62,493 nucleotides of DNA from Synechococcus sp. J7-Johnson. GTDB lineage: Bacteria > Cyanobacteriota > Cyanobacteriia > PCC-6307 > Cyanobiaceae. Both the position numbers and the translations under genes were made by a program. Below are positions 8,912 to 16,323 of this stretch, in pieces. Every line of letters begins with the position of its first letter. The stretch's first letter is position 1. Where the stretch lies: NCBI RefSeq assembly GCF_024345795.1, contig NZ_JAGQBU010000016.1, positions 1 to 62,493 on the forward strand. The letters are read 5' to 3'. The notes beneath the pieces were generated by a model, which saw only the letters and a program-made list of their open reading frames with translations, made no database searches and was not told where the DNA came from.

Positions 8912-9220
8912 TCAGTCGGACTGGGCCGGAAGCCTGGTGGAGTCGTTGTCGCCACCGAAGCGCACTGTGAGCAGATCCTCGGATGTGATCTGCCCATCGG
9001 CATCAAGCAGCTCGGGGTGGATGGTGAGCCTGCCGGTGCGGTCTCCATTCGCTTCAGGATCGTCAGCCGGGAGTGGACCCATGGGTGCGGATGAAGCTGT
9101 ATCACCCGGGCGAGGCACAGCTGAAAAGCCCCTGGCCATCACCTTGAAGGCTTGCCAGAGCAGCAGCAGCACGCAGGCGCCGTAGAGGATCGGAAAGATC
9201 TGAGACAACAACTGTGCCAT
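8912..9220 (-). CDS. DUF2973 membrane protein
   Basis: A 102-residue protein with one N-terminal membrane helix (about residues 5-28, FPILYGACVLLLLWQAFKVM), then a polar linker and the conserved tail DRTGRLTIHPELLDADGQITSEDLLTVRF. That helix plus the 'TIHPELLD...LLTVRF' tail is the DUF2973 pattern, almost restricted to cyanobacteria. Function unknown; restriction to phototrophs suggests a thylakoid or plasma-membrane role, which is inference. Confidence 0.78.
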   Translation of the reverse strand: MAQLLSQIFPILYGACVLLLLWQAFKVMARGFSAVPRPGDTASSAPMGPLPADDPEANGDRTGRLTIHPELLDADGQITSEDLLTVRFGGDNDSTRLPAQSD

Positions 9221-9262
9221 CGGCGGCTCGGCGGTGCTGGGGGAATCCCGTTCACACCCTCA

Positions 9263-9364
9263 TCATTGCCTGGATGTGGCTCCCTGAGCGATCTTCCAGG
9301 CCCAAAGGCTGCTGCAAGCGGCACCGAAGGCAAGAAAAATCAGCAGAAACGAACTGGTATCCAT
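9263..9364 (-). CDS. Possible 33-residue single-helix membrane protein
   Basis: Reads MDTSSFLLIFLAFGAACSSL then WAWKIAQGATSRQ and stops. One hydrophobic helix followed by a short charged tail, the layout of small thylakoid subunits. It lies directly upstream of the DUF2973 gene on the same strand, and the CDS-like composition (no internal rare stretch, ATG start) makes it more convincing than most short frames. I cannot name the protein. Confidence 0.45.
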   Translation of the reverse strand: MDTSSFLLIFLAFGAACSSLWAWKIAQGATSRQ

Positions 9365-9517
9365 GGATTTCTGTAAATCTTTGTAAACTCTAGGTGGTTG
9401 CCAGGCCCTCTGGGTGGATTGACCCGCTGCACTTCGTCACACCTTGGCGGCTGACCGGCCTTTCGTGCAGCCCGCCATTGCCGTTACGGTCCAAAAAACG
9501 AGAGCACTCCTGACGTG

Positions 9518-10657
9518 ATGACGAAGAACTTCTTCTGGCATCGGTCCCTGCGTCCTGTACTGCCCTTGGCCCTGCTGCTGGGAACCCCGCTGCTACCGGT
9601 CGCTCCCCTCCTCGCCCAGGCCAGGCCTGCGGCTGCGGCGTCCCTGTCTCGCCAGTCGTTCGTGGCGGATGCCGTGCGCCGCTCAGGGCCCGCGGTGGTC
9701 ACGATCGACACCGAGCGCACCGTGGTTCGCCCGGGCAGCGGCGGACTACCGCCTGGAATGATGCTCGATCCATTCTTCAGGCGCTTCTTCCCCCAGGCCC
9801 AGCAGCCGAGTCAGCGCACGGAGCGTGGCCAGGGCAGCGGCGTGATCTTCCAGTCCGATGGGCTGATCCTCACCAACGCCCATGTGGTGGAGAAAACCGA
9901 CAGGGTCTATGTAGGGCTCAAAGATGGCCGGCGCACGGAGGGGAAGGTGATCGGCCTGGACAACGTCACCGATCTGGCTCTGGTGCGGCTGATGGAGCCA
10001 GGCCCGTGGCCGGTCGCCCCTCTGGGCAATTCCGATGCTCTTCAGGTGGGTGACTGGGCGATTGCGGTAGGGAACCCCTTTGGCCTCGACAACACGGTGA
10101 CGATGGGCATCATCAGCAACCTCAACCGCAACGTGGCCAAGCTGGGCATCACCGACAAGCGGCTGGATCTGATTCAGACGGATGCGGCGATCAATCCGGG
10201 CAATTCCGGTGGCCCCCTGCTCAACGCCGACGGTGAAGTGGTGGGGATCAACACGCTGGTGCGCTCTGGTCCGGGGGCAGGCCTGGGCTTTGCCATCCCG
10301 ATCAACCGGGCTCGAGAGATCGCCACTCAACTTCTGGCCACAGGCCGGGTCAGCCACCCGATGATCGGAGTCGGGCTCGATAATCTTCCCCCCGAAATGA
10401 AGCGCAGTCTCAATGGGGGTGCGCTGGTGCGTTCAGTGATGCCCGGAGGCCCGGCCTCAAGAGCCGGTCTGCGCAGTGGAGACGTGATCGTTGCGGCGGC
10501 AGGCAAGCCGGTGAACGGTCCGTCTCAGATGGTGGAAGCGGTGGAGGCCAATGGTGTGGGACGGCCGATGGCGCTCAGGGTGATGCGTGGCGGGACCCCG
10601 GTTCAGCTGGAGGTGGTGCCTACCGGCATGCAGAGTGGGGGAGGCCAAGCCAGGTAA
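9518..10657 (+). CDS. DegP/HtrA-family trypsin-like serine protease
   Basis: A 379-residue secreted HtrA-type protease/chaperone (HhoA/HhoB/HtrA group) for damaged proteins in the periplasm or thylakoid lumen. An N-terminal signal (about residues 10-41, ending at a run of alanines) precedes the protease domain. The triad is H122 in LTNAHVV, D152 in VTDLALVRL and S230 in NPGNSGGPL. One PDZ domain fills about residues 275-370. A GTG at 9515 directly precedes the ATG I chose at 9518. There is a single PDZ domain, as usual in cyanobacterial members. The base sequence after the stop holds a strong inverted repeat (10683-10716). Confidence 0.92.
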   Translation: MTKNFFWHRSLRPVLPLALLLGTPLLPVAPLLAQARPAAAASLSRQSFVADAVRRSGPAVVTIDTERTVVRPGSGGLPPGMMLDPFFRRFFPQAQQPSQRTERGQGSGVIFQSDGLILTNAHVVEKTDRVYVGLKDGRRTEGKVIGLDNVTDLALVRLMEPGPWPVAPLGNSDALQVGDWAIAVGNPFGLDNTVTMGIISNLNRNVAKLGITDKRLDLIQTDAAINPGNSGGPLLNADGEVVGINTLVRSGPGAGLGFAIPINRAREIATQLLATGRVSHPMIGVGLDNLPPEMKRSLNGGALVRSVMPGGPASRAGLRSGDVIVAAAGKPVNGPSQMVEAVEANGVGRPMALRVMRGGTPVQLEVVPTGMQSGGGQAR

Positions 10658-10682
10658 GCACCAGCGTGAAGCCCACGCAAAC

Positions 10683-10716
10683 GAGGGGATGACCATGGGG
10701 CCCATGGACTCCCCTC
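10683..10716. repeat. Long inverted repeat between convergent genes
   Basis: GAGGGGA (10683-10689) pairs with TCCCCTC (10710-10716), and the interior is itself nearly palindromic around CCATGGGGCCCATGG. The arms can form one long hairpin on either strand. There is no T run, so it is not a classical terminator, but it sits between the 3' ends of the htrA-type gene and the facing small gene, where a two-way terminator or mRNA 3'-end stabiliser would be expected. Confidence 0.5.
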
Positions 10717-10752
10717 CTCTGCACTGAATCGGGACGAAACCCTCGCTCCGGT

Positions 10753-11034
10753 TCAGAGCACATCCATTGAGCCGTTGACTTTCGTCTGGGAGGAGCTGTC
10801 GACGGAGGTTCCGGCAGCGGACTTTGCCATCCCTCCGAAGTGACCCGGGTTTCCCAGCTGCTGGCGCATGATCCATTCCGTAGCAGCTTTCTGGGTATGC
10901 CAGGCCTGCAGTAACTGCTTGGCCAGACCCCGCAGCGACTGGGGGTCCCCAGTGGAATCGATCATGCGGGTCATGCGCTCCAGCTCAAATTGTTGGCCGA
11001 GGCTGAGGGCGAGCGGTTCGGACATACGAGGCAT
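10753..11034 (-). CDS. Small protein with weak NblA-like character
   Basis: A 93-residue protein. The segment LALSLGQQFELERMTRMIDS followed by QSLRGLAKQLLQAWHTQKAATEWIMRQQL has the shape of NblA, the phycobilisome-degradation adaptor: a 'LSLxQQFxL' start, then two helices with Gln/Leu repeats and a final aromatic-rich helix. Length between motifs is longer than in NblA and the tail (about 30 residues) is low-complexity, so this is a resemblance, not an assignment. A second ATG lies nine bases downstream (MSEPLALS). Confidence 0.5.
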   Translation of the reverse strand: MPRMSEPLALSLGQQFELERMTRMIDSTGDPQSLRGLAKQLLQAWHTQKAATEWIMRQQLGNPGHFGGMAKSAAGTSVDSSSQTKVNGSMDVL

Positions 11035-11157
11035 CGCGACGGGGCAGTGAAGCCACACCAATGCTACGAAGTGTTTCGGGTGCTCGCGTATCGACCGGTA
11101 CAGAGTTACCGGTTTTTTGTCAGCGTCTGCCCATGGGGCAGGCGCTGGCGGAAAGCC

Positions 11158-11373
11158 TCAGTGGTGCTCCCGAAGCTGCTCCACGCAGTGGGTGATGCAC
11201 TCGCCATCGTCGAGGGAGCAGGTGGTGATGCACTCGAAGTAGCTCTCCACCGAATCACCGCCTTCATCGTGGCCGAAGCTGGCGGCAGTGGTTGTCATCA
11301 TCAGGCCTGCAGCAGGTTGCAGAGAGCCTGTTCCGCCTGGGCTGGCAAAGGGATGGCCGAAGGAATTGGTCAT
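11158..11373 (-). CDS. Small protein with twin CX3C motifs
   Basis: A 71-residue protein. The first 40 residues are low-complexity (Gly, Ser, Thr, Ala). The last 29 contain ESYFECITTCSLDDGECITHC, that is two CX3C motifs separated by six residues, followed by a charged helix. Twin CX3C can form a disulfide-linked helical hairpin or bind metal. The first motif follows an acidic linker. I do not recognise a characterised family. Confidence 0.6.
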   Translation of the reverse strand: MTNSFGHPFASPGGTGSLQPAAGLMMTTTAASFGHDEGGDSVESYFECITTCSLDDGECITHCVEQLREHH

Positions 11374-11531
11374 GCGCCGGACCTGGGGAATGGGGATATG
11401 GTCAGGATATGGAGATCATTCCGGTGGGTCCAGATAATTGAGTCTTCTTACCTACTGAAGGATGAAGTTGTTTGTGCTTGCTTTAGAGATTCTGCTGATT
11501 CAAGGCTGAAGGCTGCTCTTGGCCGATCCGT

Positions 11532-13295
11532 TCAGCTGCCGGAGCGGGCGCGGCGCCCCTGGCTCTTGTCTTTCTGCTTCTGCCGGTTGGCCTCCTGGCG
11601 GGCCTGTTTCACCCGGTCCTGCTGGGCGCGGTTTTCGGCTTCGGCCTCTTCAGCTTTTTTCTCAAGGTAATAGGGGTAATCGCCGCGGTACAGCACCAGT
11701 TCGCCGTCCCGCACTTCCACAATGCGATTGGCCACCTGGGAGATGAAGTAGCGGTCGTGGGAGACGATCAGCGCGGCCCCTTCGTAGTCCTGCAGAGCTG
11801 ACTCCAGCATCTGTTTGGCGGGAATGTCGAGATGGTTGGTGGGTTCATCCAGCACCAGCAGGTTGGAGGGGGTCAGCAGCATCAGCGCCAGGGCCAGACG
11901 GGCCTTCTCACCGCCGCTGAGCTGGCCCACTTCCTTGAACACGTCGTCGTTGCTGAAGCCGAAATTGCCCAGAAGCGAGCGCACCTGGGTCTGGGTCCAG
12001 TCGGGCACGGCCTCGAAGAGGGTGTCGACGACAGTGCGCTCGAGATTGAGGGCTTCGGCCTGGTTCTGCTCGAAGTACCCCGCCACCACGTTGTGCTCAC
12101 CCAGGCCGGCCCGGCCCCCGTCAGGGGCTTCCAGCCCCATCACCAGGCGCAGCAGGGTGGATTTGCCCGCCCCGTTCGGACCGACGAAGGCGATGCGATC
12201 CCCCCGCTCCACCTCCAGATCGGCGCCCAGAAAGAGGATCTTCTCCCCGTAGCTGTGGGTGAGGTCCTCGATCAGGGCCACCTGGCGCCCCGAGCGAGGT
12301 GCTGGCGGGAACTGAAAGCGGGGGCCTGAGAGTCCCTCGAGCGGGGCCTCGATCCGCTCCACCTTCTCCAGCAGCTTCTCGCGGCTCTTGGCCTGGGTGC
12401 TGCGGGTGGCGCTGGCGCGGAAGCGGTCGATGTAGGCCTGCTGGCTGGCCAGTTCCTTCTGCTGGCGATCGAAGGCGGCCTGACTGGCTTCCCGCTCCAG
12501 GGCCTTCTGCTCCAGGTGCTGGCTGTAGTTGCCCAGGTAGGTGCGCGAGACGCCCCGCTCCGTTTCGACGATCAGATTGCAGACCCGATCGAGGAAGGCT
12601 CGGTCATGGCTGACTACCACCATGGGGACCTCCTGCTCAAGCAGATACCCTTCCAGCCACTGGATGGTCTCCACGTCCAGGTGGTTCGTGGGCTCATCCA
12701 GCAACAGCAGGTCCGGATCCTGCAGCAGGATCTTGCCCAGGGCGATGCGCATCTGCCAGCCGCCGGAATATGCCCCCACCGCCTCTTCGGCCCCCTCGGG
12801 GGTGAAGCCGAGGGTGGGCAGCAGTTTGTCGATGCGAGCATCGAGCTCATAGCCGTGCAGTGCTTCGAAGCGGCTGTGAAGCCTGCCCAGTTCATGGATC
12901 AGCTCATCGAGGTGGTGGGGATCGCTCGCCGCCTGATCGCTGGCCATCTCGTGCTCCACCTGATGCTGGCGGATCAACACGTCGGCAGCCTCGCCGAAGG
13001 CCTGGAACAGCTCCTCACGAACGCTGCGCTCCAGATCCACGTCAAACTCCTGGCGCAGGTAAGCGATGCGGGGATTTCCCTGGCGCACCACCTGGCCCGT
13101 GCTGGGTTCCTCCAGGCCGGCGATCAGTCGCAGCTGGGTGGATTTACCTGCCCCATTCACCCCCACCAGACCGACCCGGTCCCCGGACTTGACCTCCCAT
13201 GTGACATCCCGCAGCACCTCGCCGGTGGGGTAGATCTTTGAGACACGTTCCAGACGGAGCACGGTTTGGGCGGATCGGCTGTGAAACGTCATCAT
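11532..13295 (-). CDS. ABC-F family ATP-binding protein (Uup/EttA group)
   Basis: A 587-residue protein with two ABC ATPase domains and no membrane segments, the ABC-F layout of ribosome-associated translation factors. First domain: Walker A GVNGAGKST, signature AYSGGWQMR, Walker B LLLLDEPTNHLDVETIQWLE. Second domain: Walker A GPNGAGKST, signature QLSGGEKARLALALML, Walker B LLVLDEPTNHLDIPAKQMLE. The charged interdomain linker (about residues 255-325) carries the Q/K/E-rich helix of the P-site tRNA interaction motif. The basic, coiled tail ends RRARSGS. The start MMTFHSRSAQTVLRLE follows GGAG; the open frame further upstream lacks similarity. Confidence 0.9.
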   Translation of the reverse strand: MMTFHSRSAQTVLRLERVSKIYPTGEVLRDVTWEVKSGDRVGLVGVNGAGKSTQLRLIAGLEEPSTGQVVRQGNPRIAYLRQEFDVDLERSVREELFQAFGEAADVLIRQHQVEHEMASDQAASDPHHLDELIHELGRLHSRFEALHGYELDARIDKLLPTLGFTPEGAEEAVGAYSGGWQMRIALGKILLQDPDLLLLDEPTNHLDVETIQWLEGYLLEQEVPMVVVSHDRAFLDRVCNLIVETERGVSRTYLGNYSQHLEQKALEREASQAAFDRQQKELASQQAYIDRFRASATRSTQAKSREKLLEKVERIEAPLEGLSGPRFQFPPAPRSGRQVALIEDLTHSYGEKILFLGADLEVERGDRIAFVGPNGAGKSTLLRLVMGLEAPDGGRAGLGEHNVVAGYFEQNQAEALNLERTVVDTLFEAVPDWTQTQVRSLLGNFGFSNDDVFKEVGQLSGGEKARLALALMLLTPSNLLVLDEPTNHLDIPAKQMLESALQDYEGAALIVSHDRYFISQVANRIVEVRDGELVLYRGDYPYYLEKKAEEAEAENRAQQDRVKQARQEANRQKQKDKSQGRRARSGS

Positions 13296-13393
13296 CTCCG
13301 CTCGGCCCGATCGCGGTGGCTTGATCCATCCCCAAAGGGCGGATCCGATCGGCTGCGGGGCAGACTGACAAACCCATCCCCCCACCTCACTTG

Positions 13394-13570
13394 ATGGTGA
13401 AACGTCTTGAGCAGGTGGCGGCGCTTGTGGTGGCAGCTGGACTGGCGATCGTGAGCTACTGGCTGTTCTTCAGCTGGGCCCAGGGTGGCCGTGAGCTGCG
13501 CCAGACACCTCGTCAGGTTCCTGCCATCCAGGCGGAGCCAGCCGCCCCCGGCGGCCGGCGGCTGCCCTGA
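13394..13570 (+). CDS. Small single-helix membrane protein
   Basis: A 58-residue frame: MVKRLEQVAALVVAAGLAIV then SYWLFFSWAQGG, a basic cap followed by one membrane helix, and a polar, proline- and arginine-rich tail. It is divergent from the ABC-F gene (starts about 100 bases apart), and the positive-inside cap and clean ATG support reality. No family recognised. Confidence 0.6.
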   Translation: MVKRLEQVAALVVAAGLAIVSYWLFFSWAQGGRELRQTPRQVPAIQAEPAAPGGRRLP

Positions 13571-13597
13571 GCAGAGCGAGGGACGACCCTCCTTGGA

Positions 13598-13855
13598 TTA
13601 GAGCCCGCCGCGGGCCTTGATCAGCCACTGTTTGCTGTCCAGATCGTCGAGGGAGGCCAGATGCTCCCGAACCGACGCCTCGGTGACGGGGAGATCGAAG
13701 TCGGCTCCCATGGCGATGATCCGCTCGATCGTGCCTTTGGGGTCCTGCAGTGCCTGGCGGAACAGGGACTGGGTGAGGGCCTCATCGGAGCGAATCCGCT
13801 CGTAGAGCGCGGCGGCATTGGCCGCGGCGGCCGGTTCGGGCGGGTGCTCGGTCAT
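13598..13855 (-). CDS. Small Nif11-like protein
   Basis: An 85-residue helical protein. After a Pro/Ala-rich leader, LYERIRSDEALTQSLFRQALQDPKGTIERIIAMGADFDLPVTEASVREHL has the order of a Nif11 domain: a helix with 'DxxLxxxL', a 'dPxxxIxxAxxxGxxf' centre and a final helix of the 'tex(d/e)l' type. Nif11 domains occur in nitrogenase-associated proteins and as leaders of ribosomal peptides. Here there is no Gly-Gly cleavage site with a Cys/Ser-rich core, and no modification enzyme is adjacent, so a stand-alone regulator or chaperone-like function is more likely. Confidence 0.5.
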   Translation of the reverse strand: MTEHPPEPAAAANAAALYERIRSDEALTQSLFRQALQDPKGTIERIIAMGADFDLPVTEASVREHLASLDDLDSKQWLIKARGGL

Positions 13856-14382
13856 GGGTGCGGGCCTGGCGGTGGCTGCCGGAGCTGTCTGATTGGCACC
13901 TTATGGCGGCTCTTCAGTGGTAGCGAGCATTTGTTGGCTGTTGTTGGTTGTTGGAGGTGTCACCACGACCGGCGCCGACTCAGGCTGCTGGAATAACCCC
14001 AGAGCTGGCTGGGCAGGCTCCGGAATTGATCATTGGGGCAATTCGGTGTCGGCATCGAGGATCAGCACAACCTCGACCTCGCTGACGACAAGGCCTTTGT
14101 TGATCGAATCCCCTTTGCCTCAGTGCTCCAAGAGGAGCAGCCGCAGGCTGGAATGATTCCTGGATCGGCGCAGTCGTCCCTCGCTGTCGAAGCCGTAGGC
14201 CAGGCTCGCCAGGGTGTTGTCCCCGGAGCCGTCGCCAGACATGACGGACCAGCAGGAGGATGCCCAGTGCCTGGAGGCTGTCGTAGCTCACCATGACTGC
14301 CTTGGGGGATGGCCCCCTGTCCTGGTCTTGGCATGCTGCCGCTGACCCATTGGCCAATGGGAGTACCCAGCTCGAAGGGCGT
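13856..14382. other. 527-base stretch without a confident gene
   Basis: Nothing here has the coding character of the neighbours. The only suggestive piece is a minus-strand frame at 14030-14242, listed separately. The remaining bases show short open frames in several directions but no recognisable protein, no repeat and no clear terminator. Confidence 0.5.
14030..14242 (-). pseudogene. Possible small gene interrupted by an in-frame TGA
   Basis: From the ATG at 14242 the frame gives MSGDGSGDNTLASLAYGFDS then a short basic stretch and stops at TGA 14120-14122 (40 residues). The same frame continues after that stop for 29 more residues, ending VEVVLILDADTELPQ at TGA 14030-14032, and this second half looks like a real protein end. 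A point mutation to TGA, recoding, or coincidence are all possible. Confidence 0.25.
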
Positions 14383-14712
14383 TCAGGCAGCCTGCGGCGG
14401 CTTCACTGATTCGCTCGATTCGGGACCGGCGGCGGGGCTCTCCAGGCTTCGGGCCTCCAGGCAGAGCAGCTGGCGCAACTGGGCGTAATTGGCGGCCAGG
14501 GGCTGGCGCCCCTCCTGAAGGGCGTTGAACTCGGCGCGTTGCAGCACGTGATGCAGATGGGTGAGCAGGTAGGTGCTGATCACCGCCGAAACTTCGACAT
14601 TGCTGGAGCCGGCCGCGCGCGCGCTGGGGGTCCCTGGGGAGCCTTGACGCTCCTTTGTGCGACGCGGCTTCGGGGTCTGTCCCGCCGCCGACGTGAGCGC
14701 GCTGTTGGGCAT
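14383..14712 (-). CDS. Hypothetical protein
   Basis: A 109-residue product. Residues 1-38 are basic and low in complexity; the centre (about 39-90) looks like two helices, VEVSAVISTYLLTHLHHVLQ and ANYAQLRQLLCLEARSLES. No membrane segment or known motif. It is divergent from the ribbon-helix-helix gene at 14805, and the 92-base gap between them contains the palindrome at 14770-14783, so both genes may answer to one regulator. Confidence 0.55.
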   Translation of the reverse strand: MPNSALTSAAGQTPKPRRTKERQGSPGTPSARAAGSSNVEVSAVISTYLLTHLHHVLQRAEFNALQEGRQPLAANYAQLRQLLCLEARSLESPAAGPESSESVKPPQAA

Positions 14713-14769
14713 GGCTCGTGCTCGGAGCGTCTCAATCTTAGTGCCGGATACTATCCGTTGGGATCTCTG

Positions 14770-14783
14770 TACACTGGTGTGTA
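14770..14783. promoter_or_regulatory. Candidate operator palindrome of the ribbon-helix-helix regulator
   Basis: TACAC-TGGT-GTGTA is a perfect five-base inverted repeat with a four-base centre, lying 22 bases before the GTG start of the ribbon-helix-helix gene and about 58 bases before the divergent gene's start. Ribbon-helix-helix dimers bind short palindromes and commonly repress their own promoter; that it is bound here is inference. Confidence 0.4.
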
Positions 14784-14804
14784 ACGCGTGGGATCTGATC
14801 CGCT

Positions 14805-15134
14805 GTGGCCACTCGCCAGACCTCCACGAGTGGCCGCCCCAAGTCCCCCCGTATTCAGGTGGTGCTGCCTGAGGGGCTCTGTGACCGCCTCACCGCAGCG
14901 GCCGAGGCCGAGTCCCGCACCGTCAGCAACATGGCCAAGGTGCTGATCCAGCGGGGACTCGACAGCCTTGAGCAGGCAGTGGCTCCGCCCTCCCCGGGGA
15001 TGGGCGAGCGCGCCAGCGGCACCGGCAGGCCCACCGAACGCTTCCGCGAGGTCCTGGAACGCCAGGAGAGCAGGCAGCCCCGCCGGCTGCGGGGGCTGCC
15101 GCGGAGTCTGCGGTTGCCCCGCTCCAGCGCCTGA
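14805..15134 (+). CDS. Ribbon-helix-helix (CopG-type) DNA-binding protein
   Basis: A 109-residue protein from a GTG start. Residues 15-55 (PRIQVVLPEGLCDRLTAAAEAESRTVSNMAKVLIQRGLDSLE) match the ribbon-helix-helix fold: a short beta strand with alternating polar residues (RIQVVLP), helix A, and helix B starting at the 'TVSNMA' turn. The rest is a basic, probably disordered tail (RRLRGLPRSLRLPRSS) that could add DNA affinity. No toxin-like partner follows; the next gene is anmK on the opposite strand. A transcription regulator is more likely than an antitoxin. Confidence 0.75.
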   Translation: MATRQTSTSGRPKSPRIQVVLPEGLCDRLTAAAEAESRTVSNMAKVLIQRGLDSLEQAVAPPSPGMGERASGTGRPTERFREVLERQESRQPRRLRGLPRSLRLPRSSA

Positions 15135-15150
15135 ATGCTCTCCCAGCAGT

Positions 15151-16323
15151 TCAAAGGCTGGGATCGGCCCTGACTCCCATCACCGCTGCCCGACTGGCCC
15201 CAGTCACCGAGGGCAGGGCCCCGGCATGCCGATGCTGGTGCCACCAGGCGAACAGGGCAAAGCCAAGGGCCTCACGGGCGGCCTCATCAAGGCCCAGCTC
15301 CGCCAGCGGGCGTACCCACAGTCCCCGGCAGCGCCGCCTGAGCTGATCCATCAGCATCCCGTTGCGGGCTCCGCCTCCGGCCACCACCAGCTCCAGCGGC
15401 CGCGGCCCATGGCGCAGATCGGCTGCTACCACCGCTGCGCTGAAGGCTGTGAGGGTGGCCAGAGCATCGGCGGGCTCGAGGGGGGCTCCAGCGGCCACCG
15501 CCCGCAGCTCAAGCTCCACGAGGCGCCGATCCAGATCCGGCAGGCCGAAATCTTCCCGGCCGGTGGATTTCGGCGGCGGTAGCTGGAAGAAGGGCTCCCT
15601 CAACCACGACTGGATCAGCTCCTCCTGCACCGTGCCCCGACTGGCCCAGGCTCCCCCTTTGTCGTAGCTGAGGTTGCCATGGCTGAAGCGGCTCACTGCC
15701 AGATCAATCAGGCTGTTGGCCGGGCCGCAGTCCCAGCCGCGTACCGGCTGGTGGCGCTCCGGTCCCTGGGCTGGCGGCAGCAAGGAGAGATTGGCGATCC
15801 CTCCGAGATTGAGCACAGCGCGCCAGCCTCCGATCGGTGGCAGCAGGGCGTCATCCGCCGCTGGCACCAGCGGAGCACCGTGGCCCCCCAAGGCCAGGTC
15901 GGATGCGCGCAGATCGAACACCACCGGCCGCTCCAGCAGCTGGGCCAGCAGTGGCCCCTGCAGCAACTGCCAGCTGGCACCACGCCGTCCCCCCTGGGGT
16001 GCCCGGTGCCAGATGGTCTGGCCATGGCAGCCCACCAGCTCGGCGCGGCCGTCTGGATCACAGCGGCGGGCACACTCGGCCTGCGCTTCGCTGACGGCTT
16101 CGGCCAGATCCAGCAGCGCGGACGCCGCCAATGGCTGACCCTGCCCCACCGCGATCAGCTGGGCCCGCAGATCGCTGGGGTAGGGATAGAAGTACTGGTT
16201 GAGCACACGCCAACGGGGGCGCGCCAGAGGGGGCTGGAAACTGGCGAGCACCGCGTCCACCCCATCGGCGCTGGTGCCGCTCATCAGCCCGAGCACCAGG
16301 CTGGGCCGCCCAGGGACCCTCAC
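15151..16323 (-). CDS. anmK: Anhydro-N-acetylmuramic acid kinase
   Basis: A 390-residue sugar kinase of the actin/hexokinase fold that phosphorylates and opens 1,6-anhydro-MurNAc, feeding cell-wall turnover products back to MurNAc 6-phosphate. LGLMSGTSADGVDAVLAS is the ATP phosphate loop of AnmK; GCHGQTIWHRAP, LNLGGIANLSLLP, WDCGPANSLIDLAVSRFS and ELVVAGGGARNGMLMDQL are the other family blocks. It starts with GTG inside the KtrA-like gene's stop (4-base overlap), so the two are translated together; the metabolic link between them is unclear. Confidence 0.93.
   Translation of the reverse strand: MRVPGRPSLVLGLMSGTSADGVDAVLASFQPPLARPRWRVLNQYFYPYPSDLRAQLIAVGQGQPLAASALLDLAEAVSEAQAECARRCDPDGRAELVGCHGQTIWHRAPQGGRRGASWQLLQGPLLAQLLERPVVFDLRASDLALGGHGAPLVPAADDALLPPIGGWRAVLNLGGIANLSLLPPAQGPERHQPVRGWDCGPANSLIDLAVSRFSHGNLSYDKGGAWASRGTVQEELIQSWLREPFFQLPPPKSTGREDFGLPDLDRRLVELELRAVAAGAPLEPADALATLTAFSAAVVAADLRHGPRPLELVVAGGGARNGMLMDQLRRRCRGLWVRPLAELGLDEAAREALGFALFAWWHQHRHAGALPSVTGASRAAVMGVRADPSL

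Noticed and set aside
14033-14296. Plus-strand open frame in the gene-poor stretch
   Set aside because: No recognisable protein or ribosome site; overlaps the minus-strand candidate, which has the better ending.
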